Of a stretch of DNA of 11,087 bases, positions 1 to 7,109 are shown piece by piece. Source of the stretch: Capsulimonas sp. (GTDB lineage Bacteria > Armatimonadota > Armatimonadia > Armatimonadales > Capsulimonadaceae); contig JAOQAA010000173.1 of the NCBI GenBank assembly GCA_025963815.1, positions 1-11,087 of the forward strand. The letters run 5' to 3'. Both the position numbers and the translations under genes were made by a program. The notes under the pieces were generated by a model. The model made no database searches and was not told the DNA's origin. It worked only from the letters and a program-made list of their open reading frames with translations. Positions within the stretch are counted from its first letter, which is position 1. Each line of letters opens with the position of its first letter.

Positions 1-267
1 ATGGCCAAAGCCGCCGCTCCCTACCATCTTAAACAGGATATCCCCGATCTCCAGATCGTTCGCGTGCGTGACATTCACATCCAGCCCCGCCCGCTTGAAG
101 TTATGGCCGGTATCGATCGCGGACGCCCCAAAGAGTCCGCTATACTTACTTCCGTGCGCTTTTGCAACGACCTGCCGGACGAAGCGCGAGCAGTATCCTT
201 TTTTCGACTCAAACGAACTGTCATGCATCGCCTCGGCGGCCACATCCGCGATTTTCTGATTTGGCAT
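1..267 (-). CDS. NlpC/P60- or CHAP-like cysteine peptidase, 5' part only
   Basis: The minus strand is open from an ATG at 267 to the left edge, giving 89 codons with the C-terminus cut off. A strong Shine-Dalgarno (GAGGAG at 274-279) sits 6 bases before the ATG. The residues read like a small cell-wall amidase or endopeptidase domain: a Gly-Tyr-Cys-Ser-Arg-Phe-Val motif at residues 24-30 would hold the nucleophile Cys26. A Gly-Asp-Ile-Leu-Phe stretch follows at 75-79, then a Gly-rich turn ending in His89, the expected place of the catalytic His in NlpC/P60 and CHAP folds. No signal peptide is visible at the N-terminus. Such enzymes cleave peptidoglycan peptides, but some family members act on other substrates. 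The Cys-then-His order and the GD-I motif are seen directly; the family call is inference from those motifs. The plus-strand ORF over the same bases is a shadow. Confidence 0.7.
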   Translation of the reverse strand, partial: MPNQKIADVAAEAMHDSSFESKKGYCSRFVRQVVAKAHGSKYSGLFGASAIDTGHNFKRAGLDVNVTHANDLEIGDILFKMVGSGGFGH

Positions 268-310
268 AATGTGCTCCTCGCTGAATAAACCCGCTGGCCT
301 GCTCCAGCGC

Positions 311-346
311 AAAAAAGCCGGTCCTCAAGTGAGGACCGGCTTTTTT
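311..346 (-). terminator. Rho-independent terminator after the 426-905 gene
   Basis: Perfect inverted repeat: arms of 17 bases (311-327 and 330-346), realistically about a 15-pair stem with a 6-base loop. The GC-rich core is GCCGGTCCTC with A6 on one side and T6 on the other. It would work in either direction. It lies about 80 bases past the stop of the minus-strand gene at 426 and before the start of the peptidase gene at 267, so it most likely ends the upstream transcript. Confidence 0.9.
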
Positions 347-425
347 GGCAAAACATAAGGACGCTCGGGAAAAGCAGCAACCTCGCCAGTATCGGCTCAA
401 TTTGCCAGCGAGTTTTCCGGAGAAC

Positions 426-905
426 TTATCCTACGACTTTGCGATAAGTCGCCAGCCGCTCCTCGATCTTCGGCGTCACTCCATCCGGGCCTAGCTTCTC
501 CAAGATCGCTTGGACTCGGCCCCGAAACTCCGGTGTACGGAAGCCTTCTTCGGCAATCAGCGCTTCCACGATCAGCAGAAGAGCCTTTGGCCAGGCGGCG
601 AAAGCGGAGGCGGCTAGGTTTTGGTCGTGGAATAGCTGGGCGCGCTCATCAAGCAGAATGCCGGCGGCGAGGGAGCGGCCGGCGTCGTAGCCGAGGGCGC
701 CTTCGAAGAGGGTCGGCAGACGGTCTACGGGAAGGGCCAGAAGAAGGCTGATGTCGACGCCGGTGAGCGTCTTGCAGCTTTTCTTGATCTCTTCAATGCC
801 GCCCTTCTGGGGATCGGCTTGCCGGCCGGTGAGAATGAGGGTGAGGATCAGGCCGATCTTCTCGATCTGCTCCTCGATATACCCTTTGCGGGACTGACGA
901 TACAT
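426..905 (-). CDS. conserved hypothetical protein resembling DUF6483
   Basis: 159 residues. The ATG at 905 has a good Shine-Dalgarno (AAAGGAG) 8 bases upstream. The protein looks entirely alpha-helical and soluble. Its N-terminal half (residues 8-30, rich in Ile, Glu and Leu: YIEEQIEKIGLILTLIL) and the later pattern of a Gly-Val-Asp turn followed by Leu-rich helices resemble DUF6483 proteins of Firmicutes and related bacteria, whose function is unknown. That family link is from remembered pattern only. There are no catalytic motifs, metal ligands, signal peptide or clear membrane span. It appears to be a single-gene unit, with the pilB terminator upstream of its promoter region and its own terminator at 311-346. 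No function should be assigned from this sequence. Confidence 0.75.
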   Translation of the reverse strand: MYRQSRKGYIEEQIEKIGLILTLILTGRQADPQKGGIEEIKKSCKTLTGVDISLLLALPVDRLPTLFEGALGYDAGRSLAAGILLDERAQLFHDQNLAASAFAAWPKALLLIVEALIAEEGFRTPEFRGRVQAILEKLGPDGVTPKIEERLATYRKVVG

Positions 906-965
906 AACGGCGGCTCCTTTCGCTGGCGGCGCCGGCGAAGACGCGGCGGCGAACGCGATAGCGTT

Positions 966-971
966 AGTATA
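966..971 (-). promoter_or_regulatory. candidate -10 box for the 426-905 gene
   Basis: TATACT on the minus strand, 60 bases before the ATG at 905, in the gap just after the pilB terminator. No convincing -35 is seen at 16-18 bases; the -35 region would fall close to the T-tract of that terminator. Low confidence. Confidence 0.3.
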
Positions 972-990
972 GCCGAAAAGAGCGTGGGAG

Positions 991-1030
991 AAAAAAAAGC
1001 CGCCGGATTGGAAGCAATTCCAATCCGGCG
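991..1030 (-). terminator. Rho-independent terminator of the pilB/gspE gene
   Basis: A perfect 13-pair stem (1001-1013 with 1018-1030) closes a 4-base loop. On the minus strand it is followed by GC and then eight T (991-998). It begins 10 bases past the stop codon at 1041-1043. There is no T-run on the plus-strand side, so it acts only on minus-strand transcription. Confidence 0.93.
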
Positions 1031-1040
1031 ACGGCGATAT

Positions 1041-2804
1041 TTAAGCGGCGCGCTCGACCGCCACGGGTTGTGGAACGGTCTGAGCAGTGGGGTATTGCGC
1101 GGGCGATACCGTATCGAAGAAGATCAGGCGGCGCGCTTCATTGAACGAGGTTTCACCCTTCACAACGCGGCGGCAGACGTCTTCCTGCATCGTCTCGTAG
1201 CCATAGGTGGAGCCGACCTTTTTCAGTTCGTCCATCGACGCGCAGTTCGCGACTAGGCTCTGCATTTGCGGTCCGATCGGCAGGATCTCGTGGACTCCGT
1301 TCCGTCCACGATAGCCGTTGCCACTGCAGCGCGGGCAGCCTTTGGGCCGCCAGAGCAATGGGACGTCGCCGGTGTACATATTGCCAAGCACGGAGCGCTC
1401 TTCGGAGTTCGGCGAGTATTGCTCGCGGCATTCGGGACAGAGCTGGCGGACGAGACGCTGGGCGGTGACGCCGATCAAGGCGGTGCTCAGCATAAACGGC
1501 TCGATGCCCATGTCCACCAATCGCGGGATGGCGCTGGGAGCATCGTTACAGTGCAGTGTGCTCAAAACCAGGTGGCCGGTGAGCGAGGCGCGGATGGCCG
1601 TCTCCGCTGTCTCCTTATCCCGGATCTCGCCGACGAGGACGATGTCCGGGTCCTGGCGCAGGATCGCGCGCAGCTGGGCGGAGAACGTCAGACCGACCTT
1701 TTCGTTGACGTGCGATTGGTTGATCCCGTCGATGGCGTACTCGACCGGATCCTCGCAGGTCATGATGTTATTGGTTTCATTCTTGAGCTTGTTCAAAGCG
1801 GCGTACAGCGTCGTCGTTTTGCCCGACCCCGTCGGCCCCGTGACCAGCACCAGGCCGTACGGCTTCTGGATCATGTCGCCGAAGAGCTTGAAATTGTGGT
1901 CGGAAAAGCCGAGTTCGGGAAGCTGTCGCAAGGTCTGGCTCTTGTCCAGAACGCGCAGAACCACGCGCTGACCGTGATAGTTGGGCAGGATCGAGACGCG
2001 CAGGTCGATCGTGCGGCCATCCACCGTCACTTCGATCCGGCCGTCTTGAGGAATACGATATTCGACGATATCGATCTGCGCCATGATCTTGAGACGCGCG
2101 ATCAAGGCAGCCTGCAGCTTGTTCGGGATCTCATGCATCTTCTGCAATTGACCGTCGATACGGTACCGGAACTCGACACGATCCTTGCGCGGCTCCAGAT
2201 GGATATCGCTGGCGCGCATCTTGATCGCTTCGGCGAGGATCTGATTGATCAGGCCGACGACCGGGCGCATCTCCGCTTCGCTGACGGCGCCGTCGCTGGC
2301 GTTCTGATCGGTCGTGAACTCATCGAGAGCCTGAGTCACAAGCTTGCTCATCGTGTCGTTGACGGCCACTGCCTGCCCATGGATTTCTTCGATCAGGGCG
2401 GCAAGACGGTCTTCGTTCGCCAAAACAGGCTCGATACGAAGTTTGCAAAGATCGCGAACCATATCAAGCGCATCGACGTCGCTTGGGTCACGCATGGCCA
2501 GGAACAAACGTCCCGCCTTGGCCTGCACCGGGAGGATCTGATAGCTGCGGCAAAGATTCGCGGGAACGAATTCCAGCGCGTCCTTGGTGGGCGGATCGTG
2601 CTGGAGGTGCCAGGCGGCGAACCCCTTTTGCAGAGCGCACGCCTGCAGGAGTCGCTCTTCCGTGATCAGATTTTGCTGCATCAGGATCTGACCCAGCGGC
2701 TGAAACCGATGACGCTGAGCCGCCAGCGCATTTTCCAGCTGCTCCTGAGAGATGAGCCGATGGGAGACAAGTAGTTCTCCCAGCCTTTGACGCGAAGAAA
2801 GCAT
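1041..2804 (-). CDS. pilB: type IV pilus assembly / type II secretion ATPase (PilB/GspE family)
   Basis: 587 residues from the ATG at 2804; hexameric cytoplasmic motor ATPase that powers pilus extension or type II secretion. Domains in order: MshEN-type N-terminal domain (about 5-145), then the N2 and catalytic domains (about 180-560). Visible motifs: Walker A GPTGSGKTT at 323-331, Asp box TCEDPVEY at 349-356, Walker B ending in VGEIRD at 391-396, His box TGHLVLSTLH at 409-418, and a zinc tetracysteine (C456, C459, C490, C493). All key residues are intact. The MshEN domain in this family can bind cyclic di-GMP. An ATG at 2822 would add 6 residues, but the predicted start of transcription (about 2821) lies inside that codon, and AGGGG precedes the 2804 ATG by 5 bases, so I prefer 2804. 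No pilC, pilT or pilin gene is adjacent: it stands alone with its own promoter and terminator. PilB versus GspE cannot be settled from this window. Confidence 0.93.
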   Translation of the reverse strand: MLSSRQRLGELLVSHRLISQEQLENALAAQRHRFQPLGQILMQQNLITEERLLQACALQKGFAAWHLQHDPPTKDALEFVPANLCRSYQILPVQAKAGRLFLAMRDPSDVDALDMVRDLCKLRIEPVLANEDRLAALIEEIHGQAVAVNDTMSKLVTQALDEFTTDQNASDGAVSEAEMRPVVGLINQILAEAIKMRASDIHLEPRKDRVEFRYRIDGQLQKMHEIPNKLQAALIARLKIMAQIDIVEYRIPQDGRIEVTVDGRTIDLRVSILPNYHGQRVVLRVLDKSQTLRQLPELGFSDHNFKLFGDMIQKPYGLVLVTGPTGSGKTTTLYAALNKLKNETNNIMTCEDPVEYAIDGINQSHVNEKVGLTFSAQLRAILRQDPDIVLVGEIRDKETAETAIRASLTGHLVLSTLHCNDAPSAIPRLVDMGIEPFMLSTALIGVTAQRLVRQLCPECREQYSPNSEERSVLGNMYTGDVPLLWRPKGCPRCSGNGYRGRNGVHEILPIGPQMQSLVANCASMDELKKVGSTYGYETMQEDVCRRVVKGETSFNEARRLIFFDTVSPAQYPTAQTVPQPVAVERAA

Positions 2805-2827
2805 GATTACCCCTACATTCACCGAGG

Positions 2828-2856
2828 ATTCTACGCGTTCATTATCGGCAAGTCAA
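2828..2856 (-). promoter_or_regulatory. sigma-70-type promoter of the pilB/gspE gene
   Basis: On the minus strand, TTGACT (2851-2856), a 17-base spacer, then TAGAAT (2828-2833). This is the best sigma-70-like promoter in the window. Predicted start of transcription is near 2821, giving a leader of about 17 bases before the ATG at 2804. Confidence 0.7.
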
Positions 2857-2882
2857 AGCAATCTTCTCAGGGCGCCCCGCGA

Positions 2883-3476
2883 TCAATCTTTCAGCAATCC
2901 ACGAGTCAGCTCCCGCCGGCGATCAAAATGTTCGTCTGAAACGGCGGGCGCCGCTCCCACGGTAGAGATTGGCTCCGCAATCTCGATCCACGATCGGCAG
3001 CCGCCATACGAAGATAACATCGGCAGGACACGTGGTTCGGGCAGAGCATAGGCGCGCAGCAAAAGAAGAAAGATCGGCTTGTAGGGTTCCCAATCGTACC
3101 GGCCGTCAATAAATTGGCGGCTCCAGATATGCTGCGGCGACATCTTGACCATTGTCTCACGGTTATCCACCCGCACCACATCGGTCACCTGGGCGGCGGC
3201 TTCGATCCGGACAAACCCCGCGGGAGGCCGGCGCGCTTCCTCCTCGCGCAGCCACTGCCCGAAGCACGGCTGCAAGTCTCCCAGCCGCTCCGTCTCGTGC
3301 GCGTAGTTCGGATAGATCAGAAACTCGGTGGCTTTCAGATCGAAATCGCCCGTCTCCTCGATGATCCCACCCTTGCGCAGCAGCATCAATTGGTGGCCCT
3401 CAAGCAGCGAGCGCTGAACCACCGCCCATTCCTTGAGCGCGACCGTCAGTGTTTCCGGGAGCATAAACGTTACCAT
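2883..3476 (-). CDS. DUF1802 family protein
   Basis: 197 residues from an ATG at 3476, preceded by CGGAG at 6 bases. Recognised by family-typical segments: ALKEWAVV at about residues 13-20, LMLLRKGGI at about 30-38, FLIYPNYAHE at about 52-61, the W-x-S-R-Q-F...W-x-P-Y-K-P block around 118-134 and a Tyr-Gly-Gly-Cys-Arg-Ser-Trp motif near the C-terminus. DUF1802 proteins occur in cyanobacteria and several other phyla; their function is unknown. It is probably soluble, since the one hydrophobic run (FLLLLRAYAL) is short. The reading frame stays open upstream to 3698, but that part overlaps the divergent reductase gene and is rich in Arg, so it is not coding. No clear terminator follows: the stop is only 27 bases before the -35 of pilB, so some read-through into pilB is possible. 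Confidence 0.87.
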   Translation of the reverse strand: MVTFMLPETLTVALKEWAVVQRSLLEGHQLMLLRKGGIIEETGDFDLKATEFLIYPNYAHETERLGDLQPCFGQWLREEEARRPPAGFVRIEAAAQVTDVVRVDNRETMVKMSPQHIWSRQFIDGRYDWEPYKPIFLLLLRAYALPEPRVLPMLSSYGGCRSWIEIAEPISTVGAAPAVSDEHFDRRRELTRGLLKD

Positions 3477-3514
3477 CCTTGTCTCCGTTATACCCGACCC
3501 GTGGCGACGCGGGG

Positions 3515-3520
3515 TACAAT
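3515..3520 (+). promoter_or_regulatory. candidate -10 box of the aldo/keto reductase gene
   Basis: TACAAT, preceded by GGGG, 32 bases before the ATG at 3553. No good -35 is found at 16-18 bases. If used, transcription starts near 3527, inside the inverted repeat at 3520-3538. Confidence 0.4.
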
Positions 3521-3538
3521 GTTGACATTGCGTCAACA
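3520..3538. promoter_or_regulatory. inverted repeat, candidate repressor operator
   Basis: TGTTGAC, 5 bases, GTCAACA: a perfect 7-base inverted repeat in the 76-base gap between the divergent DUF1802 and reductase genes. It overlaps the expected start of transcription of the reductase gene and touches its Shine-Dalgarno (AGGAG at 3538-3542), the usual place for a repressor site. No T-tract follows, so it is not a terminator. Confidence 0.5.
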
Positions 3539-3552
3539 GGAGACGAACAGCC

Positions 3553-4563
3553 ATGCAGTATCGCAAATTTGGAAATACGGACTTGACCGCGTCCGTTGTC
3601 GGCTTCGGCGTTTGGACCGTCAGCACGGGGATGTGGGGCGTCACCGACGAAGCGCTGCGCCTGCGCCTCTTGCGCCGCGCCTTCGAACTCGGCGTCACGT
3701 TCTACGACACCGCCGATGTCTACGGCGACGGCCTTGGCGAGACCATTCTGAAACAGGCTCTCGGCGAGCATCGCGACAAGATGGTGATCGCGACGAAGTT
3801 CGGCTACGACTTCTACACCAACCCCGGCATCCAGCCCGGCCAGCGCGAGCGCCCGCACGATTGGTCGCCCGCCTATCTCAAGCACGCCTGCGAGGAGAGC
3901 CTGAAGCGCCTCGGGACCGATTACATCGATCTATACCAACTGCACAACTGCCGAGTCGACGCCATCGACAACGACGATCTCTTCGCCGCCTTAGAAGAAT
4001 TGAAGACTGAAGGCAAGATCCGGCACATCGGCACGGCGCTCGGACCGGCCATTGATATTCGCCAAAGCGAAGAAGGCGAATATTCCTTCCAGAAGCGCCA
4101 CGTGGCGAGCGTCCAGATTATCTACAACCTGCTCGAACAGCAGCTCGGCGAGCGCGTCTTCGCGGCCGCCCGCGAGACTGGCGGCGGCGTCATGGTGCGC
4201 GTCCCCCACGCCTCGGGCCTGCTCGAAGGCAACTACACCACCGAGACCGAGTTCGCACCCGGCGACCATCGCAACTGGCGCATCACCAGCACCGACAAGC
4301 GCAAGGCGTGGCTCGAAGACGGCCTCAAAAAGATCGCCCAGCTCGCCTTCCTGACCGAAGGCACGGGCCGCACACTCGGCCAAGCCGCGCTGCAGTTCCT
4401 CTGGAGCGAACCGACATTGGCCTCCGCGCTGCCGAACATCTACGACGAGCAGCAGCTGGAAGAGTTCTGCGCCGCGCCGGATCAGACGCCATTGACCGAG
4501 GAGGAGATTGGGAAGATTCGCGGACTGTACGCGGAGAACTTTGGGCTGGAGCGAGCGGCCTAA
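3553..4563 (+). CDS. aldo/keto reductase
   Basis: 336 residues; NAD(P)H-dependent (beta/alpha)8-barrel oxidoreductase acting on a carbonyl substrate that cannot be named from sequence. The catalytic tetrad is visible: Asp52 and Tyr57 (in YDTADVYG, 51-58), Lys82 (ATKFGYD, 80-86) and His131 (LYQLHN, 128-132 region). The start [11 protein letters not shown] is the standard beginning of this family, and AGGAG lies 10 bases upstream. The length is normal. It is the only plus-strand gene here and is monocistronic, ending in a strong terminator at 4571-4620. Insertions at about 87-103 (Pro-, Gly- and Arg-rich) and 168-180 are longer than in minimal family members and may shape the substrate pocket. 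The divergent promoter region carries a palindrome, so it may be inducible. Confidence 0.93.
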   Translation: MQYRKFGNTDLTASVVGFGVWTVSTGMWGVTDEALRLRLLRRAFELGVTFYDTADVYGDGLGETILKQALGEHRDKMVIATKFGYDFYTNPGIQPGQRERPHDWSPAYLKHACEESLKRLGTDYIDLYQLHNCRVDAIDNDDLFAALEELKTEGKIRHIGTALGPAIDIRQSEEGEYSFQKRHVASVQIIYNLLEQQLGERVFAAARETGGGVMVRVPHASGLLEGNYTTETEFAPGDHRNWRITSTDKRKAWLEDGLKKIAQLAFLTEGTGRTLGQAALQFLWSEPTLASALPNIYDEQQLEEFCAAPDQTPLTEEEIGKIRGLYAENFGLERAA

Positions 4564-4570
4564 AAAATAA

Positions 4571-4620
4571 AGCCCCTTTCTCCGGTCATTGAAGACCGGA
4601 GGAAGGGGCTGTTTTTCTTT
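4571..4620. terminator. bidirectional Rho-independent terminator
   Basis: A 17-pair stem with one G-T wobble (4571-4587 with 4594-4610) and a 6-base loop. GTTTTTCTTT follows on the plus side, and an A-rich run (4562-4571) gives a T-tract on the minus side. It starts 8 bases after the reductase stop and lies about 37 bases past the stop of the minus-strand ORF at 4647, so it serves both converging units. Confidence 0.93.
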
Positions 4621-4646
4621 GAAGTTTGTGAGACTGGACAGCGATT

Positions 4647-4910
4647 TTATTGAAGATCGGTAGGACGACATAGCCTGTCGGGTTGTCCGGCCGCCTTGTT
4701 CAAACCTTGGGGTTGGGCCCCGGATCGTTCGCTTACCTGCTTCTGAATGGCCGTCCGTAATGGCGTATCGCCAATTCCTGGCGTGATCAGTAGCTTACCT
4801 TGGGCTGCGGTGGCGTCATATGCACGTAACCTCCCATGGCGGGCCAATTCCCGTCTTCTAAAATCATTATTCCACGTACTCGCGCCGATTTCACTTTCTT
4901 TTTTCGACAT
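4647..4910 (-). CDS. small orphan ORF after yvcK
   Basis: 87 residues from an ATG at 4910, 19 bases past the yvcK stop and ending 37 bases before the bidirectional terminator; without it the operon would have an unusually long 3' tail. The product is hydrophilic and basic-acidic mixed (starting MSKKESEIGAS), with no membrane span and no recognised domain. Codon use differs from its neighbours, with AGA, AGG, TTA, CTA and GGA codons and lower GC at third positions. That fits a recently acquired or poorly expressed gene, or no gene at all. The Shine-Dalgarno is weak: GGTGG lies 13 bases away. A longer in-frame start at 5063 would lie inside yvcK and is unlikely. I do not recognise it. Confidence 0.4.
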   Translation of the reverse strand: MSKKESEIGASTWNNDFRRRELARHGRLRAYDATAAQGKLLITPGIGDTPLRTAIQKQVSERSGAQPQGLNKAAGQPDRLCRPTDLQ

Positions 4911-4929
4911 ATTTATTCGCGCGCCACCC

Positions 4930-6243
4930 TCAGAGGACAATCCGGAAAATCGCCTCGGCGAGCCGTGCGGAATCGTGCCGCACCATATCCGCCTGGGAGA
5001 TAAAGTTTCCTGGCACCGGCGTGTAGCCCAGCGCGCGGATCGCATCCAGATCCGGCTCCACAAACTTCTGACCGTGCTTCTCGTACTTCTCCAGCAGCTC
5101 CGGCGCGGGCCGTTCTTTGTTCACCAGTACATGCGTCACGATCTTTTTGCCCGGCGCATGCTCGGTGATGGCCTTGATATGATCCGAGGCGGTAAAACCC
5201 TGCGTCTCGCCCGGCTGGGTCATGACATTGCAGACGTAGACCTTCACAGCCTTACTGCGCGAGATCGCGTCGGCGATCCCGTCCACCAATAAGTTGGGAA
5301 CAACACTGGTGTAGACGCTGCCGGGGCCTAAAATAATCGCGTCAGCTTCTTTGATGGCGCGCAGGACTTCGGGGAGTGGCTGCGCGCTCTCAGGCCGGAT
5401 ATACATCCGTTTGATCGGCAGCGGCTGATGCACGATCTCGGTTTCGCCCTCGACGATCGTCCCATCCTCCAGCTCTCCTAAGAGGGCGACATTCTGTGTC
5501 GTGGACGGATAGACCTTGCCACGAATCGCCAGAACCTTGGCCGTCGCGGCGATGGCGTCTTCGTAGTTTCCCTTGTAGATCGTCGTCATCGCTGCAATGA
5601 ACAAGTTGCCGAAGCTATGGCCGGCGAGGCCCTCGTGATTGTCTTCGAATCGGTATTGGAAGAGGCGTGAGAGCGTTGGTTCGGCGTCGGCGAGCGCGAC
5701 CAGACAGTTGCGCAGGTCGCCCGGAGGCAGGATGCCCATTTGCTGGGTCAGGCGACCGGACGAGCCGCCGTTGTCGGTCACCGTGACGACGGCGACGATG
5801 TTGCTGGTGTACTCTTTCAAACCGCGCAGCATCGTCGAAAGACCCGTGCCGCCGCCCAGGACGACGATGCGCTGCCCCTGCGCCAAGCTGCGGCGCACGA
5901 AGATGCGGTCGGCGAGGTTATCGCGCGCGTCCGGGGCCACCACGGCCAGCACCGATCGATTGAACTGCACGATGGAGATCAGCACGAATGTAAAGCCGAT
6001 CGCGCCAATGACCAATCCCATCACCACAAATTGAAAGGGGCTGGGAGGTGGGAAGCGCGTCTTGGTAATGATCAGCTTCGTCAAGTCGTCCAGGTTTTGG
6101 ATATAGGTGAGGCCCATCAGATTCGTGGCGAGCGCGGCGCCGACGATCACCAGCATCACGCCGAGGAACGTCAGCAGCATCCAGCGCTTTACCCGCATGC
6201 CTGGGTAAAGCCACTTCACCGCCGAGCGCAATTGCTTGATCAT
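4930..6243 (-). CDS. yvcK: YvcK/CofD-family gluconeogenesis factor with membrane anchor
   Basis: 437 residues. YvcK proteins bind nucleotide sugars such as UDP-GlcNAc and affect growth on gluconeogenic carbon, cell shape and peptidoglycan synthesis. The catalytic-fold domain starts near residue 124, with GGGTGLS at 130-136, TVTDNGGSSGRL at 154-165, PPGDLRN at 173-179, a Gly-His-Ser-Phe-Gly-Asn-Leu motif, and GPGSVYTS near the middle of the C-terminal half. Before it lie about 120 extra residues with two predicted membrane spans (about 21-44 and 72-94). The soluble YvcK of Bacillus subtilis is 317 residues and lacks these. Both ends of the hairpin are probably cytoplasmic, placing the enzyme-like domain at the inner face of the membrane. 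The ATG shares one base with the rapZ stop (TAATG at 6241-6245), pointing to translational coupling. whiA, the usual next gene in Firmicutes and Actinobacteria, is absent. Confidence 0.94.
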   Translation of the reverse strand: MIKQLRSAVKWLYPGMRVKRWMLLTFLGVMLVIVGAALATNLMGLTYIQNLDDLTKLIITKTRFPPPSPFQFVVMGLVIGAIGFTFVLISIVQFNRSVLAVVAPDARDNLADRIFVRRSLAQGQRIVVLGGGTGLSTMLRGLKEYTSNIVAVVTVTDNGGSSGRLTQQMGILPPGDLRNCLVALADAEPTLSRLFQYRFEDNHEGLAGHSFGNLFIAAMTTIYKGNYEDAIAATAKVLAIRGKVYPSTTQNVALLGELEDGTIVEGETEIVHQPLPIKRMYIRPESAQPLPEVLRAIKEADAIILGPGSVYTSVVPNLLVDGIADAISRSKAVKVYVCNVMTQPGETQGFTASDHIKAITEHAPGKKIVTHVLVNKERPAPELLEKYEKHGQKFVEPDLDAIRALGYTPVPGNFISQADMVRHDSARLAEAIFRIVL

Positions 6244-7109
6244 TACTTATCCACGTCGCGATGCTGGGTCAGAACCCGATAATCTCGCCCGCGCAGATGC
6301 GCGGCCAGTTTCTCGGCAACCACGACGGATCGGTGCCGCCCGCCCGTGCAGCCAATGGAAACGGTCAGATAAGCCTTGCCTTCCTCGATATACTGCGGCA
6401 CGCAAAAGTCCAGAAGATCGTAAATCTTCGCCAAAAACGGCGCACAGTCCGGGTCTCCCATCACAAACGCTTCCACATCGGGATCGCGGCCGTCGCAGGG
6501 ACGCAATTCGTCCACATAATGGGGGTTGACGAGAAACCGCACGTCGAACACTAAGTCTGCGTCGAGCGGCAGACCGTATTTGAAACCAAACGAGGAGATG
6601 GTGACGGTCAGCCCTTTGTTCTTGTCGTCTTGCGGAGCAAAAGCCGAAAGCAGCAAATTACGGAAATAGTGCGTATCCAGGTCCGACGTATCGATGACCT
6701 TGTTCGCTGTTTCCTTCATCGGCTCCAGCATCGTGCGTTCCAGCTTGATGCTGCCGAGTATCCCGCCCTGCTCGTCGAAGATCGGATGCTTGCGGCGGGT
6801 TTCTTTGAAGCGCTGCACGAGCGCGGCGTCCACGGCGTCTAAAAACAGCACCTTCGGCTCAACGCCCATACGCCGGATCAGCTTCAACGCCGGCTCCCAG
6901 CCCATAAAGAACGAGCCGGCGCGCGCATCGATCACCACCGCCAGCAGGCCGCCCATCCCCTGGTCCTTCACGGCCAGACACTTCTCCACCAGCTCCGGCA
7001 GCAGCACCGGCGGCAGGTTATCCACCACATTGTAAGACATGTCCTCAAACACGCGCGCGGCCACTGTTTTGCCCGCGCCGGACATGCCTGTAATCACCAC
7101 AAGTTCCAT
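6243..7109 (-). CDS. rapZ: RapZ/YvcJ family nucleotide-binding protein
   Basis: 288 residues, close to the family norm (284 in Escherichia coli). RapZ in enterobacteria is an RNA adaptor that directs RNase E to the GlmZ small RNA and so controls glucosamine-6-phosphate synthesis; YvcJ in Bacillus is an NTPase. Visible motifs: Walker A GMSGAGKT at 8-15, FEDMSYNVVDNLP at about 21-33, SSFGFKYG at about 173-180, DVRFLVNP just after, LRPCDGRD, and the C-terminal SIGCTGGRHRSV signature. All are intact. GAGG lies 5 bases before the ATG at 7109, which shares one base with the stop of the upstream membrane-protein gene. Which role (RNA adaptor or another signal role) applies outside enterobacteria is not known from the sequence. 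Confidence 0.97.
   Translation of the reverse strand: MELVVITGMSGAGKTVAARVFEDMSYNVVDNLPPVLLPELVEKCLAVKDQGMGGLLAVVIDARAGSFFMGWEPALKLIRRMGVEPKVLFLDAVDAALVQRFKETRRKHPIFDEQGGILGSIKLERTMLEPMKETANKVIDTSDLDTHYFRNLLLSAFAPQDDKNKGLTVTISSFGFKYGLPLDADLVFDVRFLVNPHYVDELRPCDGRDPDVEAFVMGDPDCAPFLAKIYDLLDFCVPQYIEEGKAYLTVSIGCTGGRHRSVVVAEKLAAHLRGRDYRVLTQHRDVDK

Noticed and set aside
1..288. Plus-strand 95-codon ORF at the left edge
   Set aside because: It is antisense to the peptidase-like frame, which has a strong ribosome binding site and Cys/His motifs; this one has no recognisable features and no visible upstream signal.
284..312. TTGCGC-N17-TTTATT as a promoter for the peptidase gene, with a CGCTGG/CCAGCG dyad (292-309) in the spacer
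   Set aside because: The predicted start of transcription (about 277) would fall inside the Shine-Dalgarno and leave a 10-base leader, and both boxes match only 4 of 6. The dyad has no T-tract and is short.
1266..2774. Long plus-strand ORF of 502 codons
   Set aside because: It lies entirely opposite pilB, whose motifs are intact. Its product is low-complexity Asp/Arg/His/Gln-rich sequence typical of a shadow frame in GC-rich DNA.
3477..3698. N-terminal extension of the DUF1802 frame
   Set aside because: It overlaps the divergent reductase gene, is Arg/Ser-rich and lies before the conserved family start; the ATG at 3476 has a good ribosome binding site.
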